From JAYTQQ01 sp043746635 (lineage in GTDB: Bacteria; Bdellovibrionota; Bdellovibrionia; Bdellovibrionales; JAMPXM01), in NCBI GenBank assembly GCA_043746635.1, contig JAYTQQ010000141.1:1-10580 (forward strand): DNA of 10,580 nucleotides, read 5' to 3'. The notes beneath the pieces were generated by a model. The model saw only the letters and a program-made list of their open reading frames with translations, was not told the DNA's origin and searched no databases. The first letter of the stretch is position 1; each line of letters opens with the position of its first letter. This document shows, in pieces, positions 6,772-10,580 of this stretch. The translations under genes were made by a program, and so were the position numbers.

Positions 6772-8228
6772 TGCCACTTTCAAATTACAAAAGTTATATC
6801 AATGGGGCCTGGGTTGAATCAAAAGAGACGACGCAGCTGAGATCTCCGTATTCGGGAGATCCGATCGCGACGGTTCACATGGCTTCAGAAGAAACCCTTG
6901 AGAAAGCGATGGCAGCATCAGCGCACGCATCTGAAGGATTTCGTAAAATCAGTCGCTACATGAAAAGTAAAGTTCTCTTGATGATGGCTCAAGAAATTGA
7001 AGCACACCGCCCTGACTTTATTAAAAAAATGATCGACGAAGCGGGCAAGCCTTACGCTGCGGCCGACGTCGAAGTAAACCGTGCGGTGCAAACATTTACC
7101 ATCGCTGCCGAAGAGGCGAAGCGCTACGGCGGAGACGTCATTCCACTCGATGTCGATGCTTCGGGCCGAACTTTCGCTCCCGCAGTTTCGTATTGGTTCG
7201 CGCGTGGTCCAGTGCTTGCAATTACACCGTTTAATTTTCCGCTGAACCTCGTGGCCCATAAAGTAGCGCCCGCGATTGCGGTGGGTTGTCCTATTTTACT
7301 AAAGCCTGCTCCCCAAGCGCCAGGATGTTCGTACTTACTCGCAGAAATTTTTGCGAAGGTGATTGCGCTCGCGGGCGACACGAGAGAGAAAATTAATCCC
7401 GCGTGCTTTCAAGTTCTCAATTGTCAGAACCAAGTGATTTCAAGAGCTGTCACAGATCCTCGCCTATCAATCCTAAGTTTTACCGGCAGCGGAAAAGTCG
7501 GCTGGCAACTTCAAGCCCAAGCCGTCGGTAAAAAGTTAGCACTTGAACTCGGTGGCAATGCAGCCGTTATTATTCACTCCGATGCGGATCTCAAGCGGGC
7601 GGCACAAAGAGCCGCGGCGGGCGGGTTTGGTTACGCGGGCCAATCTTGTATTTCGGTTCAGCGCATTTTGATTCAAGAAGATGTCGCAAAAGAATTTACG
7701 AATCTTCTTCTCAAAGAAACTGCGGCGCTCAAGGCCGGTGATCCGAATCAAAAAGATGTGACGATCGGTCCGGTGATTGATGAATCGGCTTTGATCCGTA
7801 TTATGAAATGGATCGACGAAGCAAAAAAAGACGGCGCAAAAGTTTTAGCCGGCGGAACGAAAATTCAAAACGTCATTCATCCCACTATTTTGACTGACGT
7901 CAAACACTCGAGCCAAATTTCTTGCGAAGAAGTTTTTGCGCCCGTCGTGATCGTCGAAAAATATAAAACTTTCGAAGAGGCACTCAAGAGTGTGAATTCA
8001 TCAAAATTTGGTCTCCAGGCCGGAGTCTTTACTCAAGACACCCAGCTTTTGTATCAAGCACTCCAAACTCTTGAGGTAGGCGGAGTTGTTGCGAACGACG
8101 TACCAACTTACCGCGCAGATAATATGCCTTACGGCGGAGTCAAAGAATCTGGACTCGGCCGCGAAGGAGTCAAATACGCGATGGAAGAATTCTCAGAGAG
8201 ACGTACTCTTATCACTTGGGTCGGTTAA
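6771..8228 (+). CDS. Aldehyde dehydrogenase, probable succinate-semialdehyde dehydrogenase
   Basis: The last operon gene, overlapping gabT by one base, with start ATG 6771. At 485 residues it is a complete ALDH: TPFNFP with Asn155, Lys178 in LLKPAPQAP, FTGSGKVGW (238-246), Glu259 in LELGGN, Cys293 in YAGQSCISVQR, and GGVKESGLGREG (456-467). The context calls for succinate semialdehyde to succinate. The sequence, however, is not the classical GabD type (which has TPWNFP and CTMVLKPA). TPFNFPLNLVAHKVAPAIA and VPTYRADNMPYGGVKESG point to the lactaldehyde / non-phosphorylating GAPDH-like / family-21-like branch, where substrates vary. It is only distantly like the first ALDH of the operon, so the two are not a recent tandem duplication. 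Family certain; the SSADH role rests on gene order. Confidence 0.88.
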   Translation: MPLSNYKSYINGAWVESKETTQLRSPYSGDPIATVHMASEETLEKAMAASAHASEGFRKISRYMKSKVLLMMAQEIEAHRPDFIKKMIDEAGKPYAAADVEVNRAVQTFTIAAEEAKRYGGDVIPLDVDASGRTFAPAVSYWFARGPVLAITPFNFPLNLVAHKVAPAIAVGCPILLKPAPQAPGCSYLLAEIFAKVIALAGDTREKINPACFQVLNCQNQVISRAVTDPRLSILSFTGSGKVGWQLQAQAVGKKLALELGGNAAVIIHSDADLKRAAQRAAAGGFGYAGQSCISVQRILIQEDVAKEFTNLLLKETAALKAGDPNQKDVTIGPVIDESALIRIMKWIDEAKKDGAKVLAGGTKIQNVIHPTILTDVKHSSQISCEEVFAPVVIVEKYKTFEEALKSVNSSKFGLQAGVFTQDTQLLYQALQTLEVGGVVANDVPTYRADNMPYGGVKESGLGREGVKYAMEEFSERRTLITWVG

Positions 8229-8369
8229 GTAACTGAAGAATTTTTCGCCGTTCACTTCGTGAGACGTTTCTTCATCTGCTCCAAACAATTTTTGACCGAG
8301 ATCTTCAATATTGTCGGCCGGGTGCTTCGCTTTAAATCTCAGTTCGACGAGCAAACCTGTCAAGATCAC
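8193..8369 (-). pseudogene. Unrecognised 58-codon reading frame, possible gene remnant
   Basis: Opposite to its neighbours, a frame runs from GTG (rc of 8367-8369) to TGA (rc of 8193-8195). The middle reads like natural protein: VELRFKAKHPADNIEDLGQK, then LFGADEETSHEVNGEKFFSYL. It is charged and balanced, with codons like those of nearby genes. The last 11 residues are antisense to the C-terminus of the upstream aldehyde dehydrogenase. No ribosome binding site precedes the GTG and a TGA lies immediately upstream in frame, so it may be the tail of a gene that lost its front rather than an intact small gene. Chance coding on a non-coding strand is the other option. I recognise no family. Confidence 0.35.
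8234..8274 (+). terminator. Possible hairpin terminator of the GABA operon
   Basis: TGAAGAA (8234-8240) pairs with TTCTTCA (8268-8274), and inside it CAC (8253-8255) pairs with GTG (8259-8261) and CGT (8249-8251) with ACG (8264-8266), around a TTC loop and followed by TTTCTT. It starts 5 nt after the operon's last stop codon, as a terminator should. The stem is interrupted by mismatches and the T-run is broken, so support is moderate to weak. It also lies inside the leftward 58-codon frame. Confidence 0.3.
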
Positions 8370-8417
8370 TCAGAAATATATTGAATGATACGTGAAAAAA
8401 GTGTTTCATCTATTCTA

Positions 8418-8825
8418 ATGGCAAGAATCTATGAATACCCAGTTCAAGTGACCGAAGAGCACATCGATCAATTTAAGCATGTGAATAACGAAGTTTATGT
8501 TTCTTGGATTATGGAAGCGTCAAAGGCACACTCCGAAAGCTTCGGATATAGTCTGCAAAAGTATATTGATGACGGTGCGGGTTTTGTCGTGCGCCGCCAC
8601 GAAATTGATTATTTGGCGCCGGTCGTTTTAGGAGATGAAATTATCGTTGAGACTTGGGTTCCTGAAATGTCAGTCGTGAAAACGATTCGCGAATTTCGAA
8701 TGACTCGAATCCGCGATAAAAAAGTTGTTCTACAAGCTAAAACAACTTTTGCATACGTAAGCCTCACCACCGGACGGCCAATCTCCATCCCGCAAGAACT
8801 TCACGATGTCTTTGCTTCCATCTGA
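8418..8825 (+). CDS. Hotdog-fold acyl-CoA thioesterase-like protein (4HBT/YbgC type)
   Basis: A small cytoplasmic protein that probably hydrolyses an acyl-CoA thioester. From ATG 8418 it has 135 residues, the usual single-hotdog length. The family start pattern is visible: VTEEHIDQFKHVNNEVYVSW (11-30) with Asp17, His21 and Asn23-Asn24 around the active-site region, followed by the long-helix residues EASKAHSESFGY. Next come FVVRRHEIDYLAPVVLGDEI (56-75) and the closing GRPISIPQEL strand. An earlier ATG at 8385 would add 11 residues (MIREKSVSSIL). Neither start has a clear ribosome binding site, and I prefer 8418 because relatives begin here. Its end overlaps the next gene by 20 bp, so the two are probably co-expressed. 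The acyl substrate cannot be read from the sequence. Confidence 0.85.
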   Translation: MARIYEYPVQVTEEHIDQFKHVNNEVYVSWIMEASKAHSESFGYSLQKYIDDGAGFVVRRHEIDYLAPVVLGDEIIVETWVPEMSVVKTIREFRMTRIRDKKVVLQAKTTFAYVSLTTGRPISIPQELHDVFASI

Positions 8826-9126
8826 GCTACCGATTTTATTTCGAGATGACGACTTCATCGTCGTAAATAAATTTTCAGGACTCCTCGTTCATGCAAGAAA
8901 AATTGATCGCTTTGAAACTAGATTCGCAATGCAGATGCTCAGAGATCAAATTGGGTTACGGGTATTTTCGCTGCATCGTCTCGGGGGAGAAGAATTCACT
9001 CAAGGCCGGGTCGAGAGAAAATATTTAGCAATCGTACGCGGATTTTTGCCTTTAGAAACTCAGGTCGACGCTCCACTTGAGATGAATTTTAAAAACCTTA
9101 TCGAACAGCTTGAGCTCTCAACATGA
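8806..9126 (+). CDS. Shortened TruC-like tRNA pseudouridine synthase lacking its catalytic segment
   Basis: Residues 1-59 match the front of TruC, the enzyme forming pseudouridine 65 in tRNA: LFRDDDFIVVNKFSGLLVHA, then RFETRFAMQMLRDQIG, then FSLHRL. In functional enzymes HRL is followed by the catalytic Asp (HRLDRPTSG...). Here HRL (57-59) runs straight into GGEEFTQGRVERKYLAIVRG, the segment that normally follows about 20 residues later. The catalytic Asp is therefore gone, in frame. After VDAPLE (87-92) the chain ends within 15 residues, so most of the core and C-terminal part is missing: 106 residues against about 260 in E. coli TruC. The frame stays open and its stop overlaps the next ATG as ATGA. 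It is either a decaying gene kept in frame or a small non-catalytic derivative. Pseudouridine synthase activity is very unlikely. Confidence 0.75.
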   Translation: MSLLPSELPILFRDDDFIVVNKFSGLLVHARKIDRFETRFAMQMLRDQIGLRVFSLHRLGGEEFTQGRVERKYLAIVRGFLPLETQVDAPLEMNFKNLIEQLELST

Positions 9127-9722
9127 GCCTTCGAAAAACGAAAGATCCCTGTCAGGTTTGTTTTTTGCACAAAGATTTTTGCATCTGCTCCGAAATTCCA
9201 AAATTAAATTTGAAAACAAAACTGAGTCTTGTTGTTCACTATAGAGAGTTAAAGCGCACTTCGAATACGGGCAGACTCGCGGTTACGGCACTCACCAATA
9301 GCCAAATGCTTGTGAGGGGCCTCGAACAAGCCGAAGCGACGGATCTATCGGGTCTTTTGCTTGAAGACCACGAAACCCTTTTTTTGTATCCATCTGAAGA
9401 TTCAGTACTATTGACTCCAGCATACGTCTCTCAGTTTCAGAAACCGATTCACTTGATTGTTCCCGATGGCAATTGGCGACAGGCCGGAAAAGTTCACTTG
9501 AGGCACAAAGAACTAGCGCATTTGCCGAGAGTTCGAGTCACTCCCTCGAGGCCGGCAACCCATTTTTTAAGAAAAGAACATGTCGAAGGTGGAATGGCGA
9601 CCCTCGAAGCCATAGCTTTTGCGTTTGGAGCTATCGAGGGTGCAGAAATTGAACAAGCGCTGAGTGATCTGTATCAGCTAAAACTCACCAGAACACTGAC
9701 GGCTCGTGGTCAAAAACTTTAG
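9123..9722 (+). CDS. DTW-domain protein, probable tRNA-uridine aminocarboxypropyltransferase
   Basis: DTW-domain proteins such as E. coli TapT (YfiP) use S-adenosylmethionine to put the acp group on uridine in tRNA (acp3U47). Visible here: a four-Cys N-terminal cluster (Cys10, 13, 20, 22; CQVCFLHKDFCIC), HYRELKRTSNTGRLA (39-53), LFLYPSE (86-92), the signature region LIVPDGNWRQA (111-121), and HFLRKEHVEGGMATLEAIA (147-165). The signature is DGNW rather than the usual DGTW. At 199 residues it has typical length. Translation should be coupled to the shortened TruC-like gene through the ATGA overlap (9123-9126), and no independent ribosome binding site is obvious. Both neighbours belong to tRNA modification families, which fits a shared theme. 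Its stop overlaps the stop of the opposing gene by 4 bp. Confidence 0.85.
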   Translation: MSLRKTKDPCQVCFLHKDFCICSEIPKLNLKTKLSLVVHYRELKRTSNTGRLAVTALTNSQMLVRGLEQAEATDLSGLLLEDHETLFLYPSEDSVLLTPAYVSQFQKPIHLIVPDGNWRQAGKVHLRHKELAHLPRVRVTPSRPATHFLRKEHVEGGMATLEAIAFAFGAIEGAEIEQALSDLYQLKLTRTLTARGQKL

Positions 9723-10192
9723 TTGAAGCAGCTCATCGCGTTTCGGGCGCGAACGAGGCCTGCCGGATGATCTGGATCTTTTGGCAACTTATCAACATCG
9801 ACCATCACTTGTTGCATTTGTTGAGCGGTAAAGCCCATGGCGTGAAGGGTATGCGCTGACCAGCAATCGGCCGCGAGTTCTTCTTGGTTGGTTTTTTTCT
9901 GACCAACGTTACCCATGGTCAAGTGACCGAGATTCACGTGTCCGCACTCATGCTCAACGATGAAATCAACGGTTGCTTGCGACGATTCATACATCGGTAA
10001 GATTTTTTCATTAATATAAATTTCAGGTAAGCCTTGACCATTCAGAGTCGAGAAAGCTGGATTTTGATCGCCAGCGTGCAAATTGATCGGCACTCTCTGG
10101 CCAGTCGCTCTATTAATACAAGCCGGAATCGTCATTGCCGAAACTTGGTGTGAAGCGAGAACAAGGGCAGCTACGAATAAGATCATCTTCAT
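9719..10192 (-). CDS. Small exported zinc metallopeptidase-like protein (HExxH)
   Basis: The 157-residue product starts with a Sec signal peptide (MKMILFVAALVLASHQVSA, cleavage near 19), so it should be periplasmic or secreted. The zinc-peptidase signature is HECGHVNLGH (81-90): His81, Glu82 and His85. It is followed by QEELAADCWSA (103-113), whose Glu105 and Asp109 are positioned to act as the third zinc ligand, as in gluzincin-type minimal peptidases. Mature Cys25, 83, 110 and 155 could form two disulfides. The ATG at 10190-10192 has a GGGGGGA 6 nt upstream. It runs opposite to the DTW gene and overlaps it tail to tail by 4 bp. Its own promoter is proposed at 10283-10311. Substrate unknown; the peptidase fold is well supported by the motif order, activity is inferred. 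Confidence 0.8.
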   Translation of the reverse strand: MKMILFVAALVLASHQVSAMTIPACINRATGQRVPINLHAGDQNPAFSTLNGQGLPEIYINEKILPMYESSQATVDFIVEHECGHVNLGHLTMGNVGQKKTNQEELAADCWSAHTLHAMGFTAQQMQQVMVDVDKLPKDPDHPAGLVRARNAMSCFN

Positions 10193-10282
10193 TTTAAATC
10201 CCCCCAGGATTTTTGTTTAAAGTGAAATTCAACCTTCCCTCGGGATTCGTGGCTTTTCAAAATTTAAGAAGCTTTTGCAAAA

Positions 10283-10311
10283 ATTATAGGACGTAAAAAT
10301 TCTCTTCATAA
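10283..10311 (-). promoter_or_regulatory. Probable promoter of the exported metallopeptidase gene
   Basis: On the minus strand a perfect TATAAT (rc of 10283-10288) is preceded, after a 17-bp spacer, by TTATGA (rc of 10306-10311), a poor -35 with 3 of 6 matches. Transcription would start near 10276, leaving a leader of about 80 nt. A perfect TTTTGCAAAA palindrome (10273-10282) covers the expected start point. Confidence 0.45.
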
Positions 10312-10316
10312 GAATT
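10298..10316. repeat. Inverted repeat over the -35 region of the peptidase promoter
   Basis: AATTCT (10298-10303) and AGAATT (10311-10316) are exact reverse complements separated by 7 bp (CTTCATA). The element covers the proposed weak -35 box, which suits a repressor or activator site. The arms are short and AT-rich, so chance is possible. Confidence 0.3.
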
Positions 10317-10580
10317 GATAGCAACGAAGTTAAGGAAATGGGTCGAAAGAGGGGAGTTTGAACTCTAGCGCCGAGCGGTGCTCGAGTTTTCTTCTAGTAA
10401 ATAATTATTAACGAATGGATGATTCATAGTGTATTAAAATAATATTTTATTTAAAAAATAGAAAAAATTGCGGTGTATACACCATTTTTTCTAATGAGTG
10501 CCCAACATGGGTGATCGGCATTTTTCCCTCTAAGATTCAAGTGGTTACATTTTTTCGCCTGCTAATTCACGGTCTCTTTC
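10317..10580. other. AT-rich right-edge intergenic stretch, no convincing gene
   Basis: Together with the peptidase promoter segment before it, this makes 388 bp without a clear gene. It holds GAGTT-TG-AACTC (10354-10365), a small CGAGC-GGT-GCTCG hairpin (10372-10384) followed by AGTTTTC, a very AT-rich tract (about 10391-10470), and the palindrome at 10472-10483. The only frame I noted is a 24-codon leftward one starting near 10510, too short to call. The stretch may be the promoter or leader of a gene beyond the edge. Confidence 0.5.
10461..10491. repeat. 12-bp palindrome GGTGTATACACC flanked by A- and T-runs
   Basis: GGTGTATACACC (10472-10483) is a perfect 12-bp palindrome. GAAAAAAT (10461-10468) on the left and ATTTTTTC (10484-10491) on the right are also exact reverse complements, offset by TGC on the left. 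As RNA this gives a bulged hairpin with T-runs on both strands, resembling a bidirectional terminator. As DNA it resembles a dimeric regulator site. Confidence 0.45.

Noticed and set aside
6918..7751. Antisense open frames inside the second aldehyde dehydrogenase (113, 85 and 71 codons)
   Set aside because: No domain, no ribosome binding site considered convincing, and they lie fully within an intact gene.
3980..8228. The two aldehyde dehydrogenases as a recent tandem duplication
   Set aside because: Their active-site surroundings and C-termini differ strongly (GEVCSAGS versus GQSCISVQ; GWY ending versus ITWVG), so they are separate subfamilies.
10372..10390. Small hairpin CGAGC-GGT-GCTCG followed by AGTTTT as an intrinsic terminator
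   Set aside because: No rightward gene ends upstream of it; the preceding gene runs leftward, so there is nothing obvious to terminate.
10438..10512. A 24-codon leftward frame (starting MPITHVGHSLEKM) with GAGGG four bases upstream
   Set aside because: Very short, crosses the palindrome at 10472-10483, and ends in a low-complexity Phe-rich tail; a chance frame is more likely.
1..10580. Mobile element, CRISPR array, phage or toxin-antitoxin system
   Set aside because: No transposase, integrase, spaced direct repeats or toxin-like small gene pair is visible; the inverted repeats are short and not placed at element ends.

Overview
The window looks like chromosomal DNA from a Gram-negative bacterium of middling GC content. 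The gene style (TTG and GTG starts, tight overlaps, Sec-exported enzymes, a TruC-like/DTW tRNA-modification pair) would suit a Bdellovibrionota or other deltaproteobacteria-like genome. That assignment is from general impression only, since no rRNA or marker gene is present.

Left part (1-2550): the start of an unrecognised leftward gene, then a complete leftward gene for an exported copper/topaquinone amine oxidase. The 188-bp gap to the next gene, which runs the other way, is rich in symmetric DNA. It holds an 11-bp inverted repeat just upstream of the oxidase ribosome binding site, two near-identical palindromes (GACTTAAGTC and GACTAAAGTC), and a sigma70-like promoter facing right.

Centre (2552-8228): a tight rightward operon of four genes with gaps of +3, -1 and -1 nt. 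They are an APC-superfamily permease of the amino acid/choline/GABA type, a betaine/aminoaldehyde dehydrogenase, a GabT-type 4-aminobutyrate aminotransferase, and a second aldehyde dehydrogenase placed where a succinate-semialdehyde dehydrogenase would act. With the divergent oxidase they form a plausible complete route: amine (best guess putrescine) -> 4-aminobutanal -> GABA -> succinate semialdehyde -> succinate. The first step would be outside the cytoplasm and the rest inside. The individual enzyme families are clear; the substrate and the wiring are inferred.

Right part (8193-10192): a 58-codon leftward reading frame between operons that reads like protein but is unrecognised; then a rightward, translationally overlapped set of a hotdog thioesterase, a severely shortened TruC-like tRNA pseudouridine synthase that has lost its catalytic segment, and a DTW-domain tRNA modification protein. 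A small exported HExxH metallopeptidase runs leftward and meets the DTW gene tail to tail with a 4-bp overlap.

Right edge (10193-10580): 388 bp without a convincing gene. It is AT-rich and holds a promoter for the peptidase, several small palindromes, and a 12-bp palindrome GGTGTATACACC flanked by A- and T-runs. I see no mobile element, CRISPR array, tRNA or rRNA.
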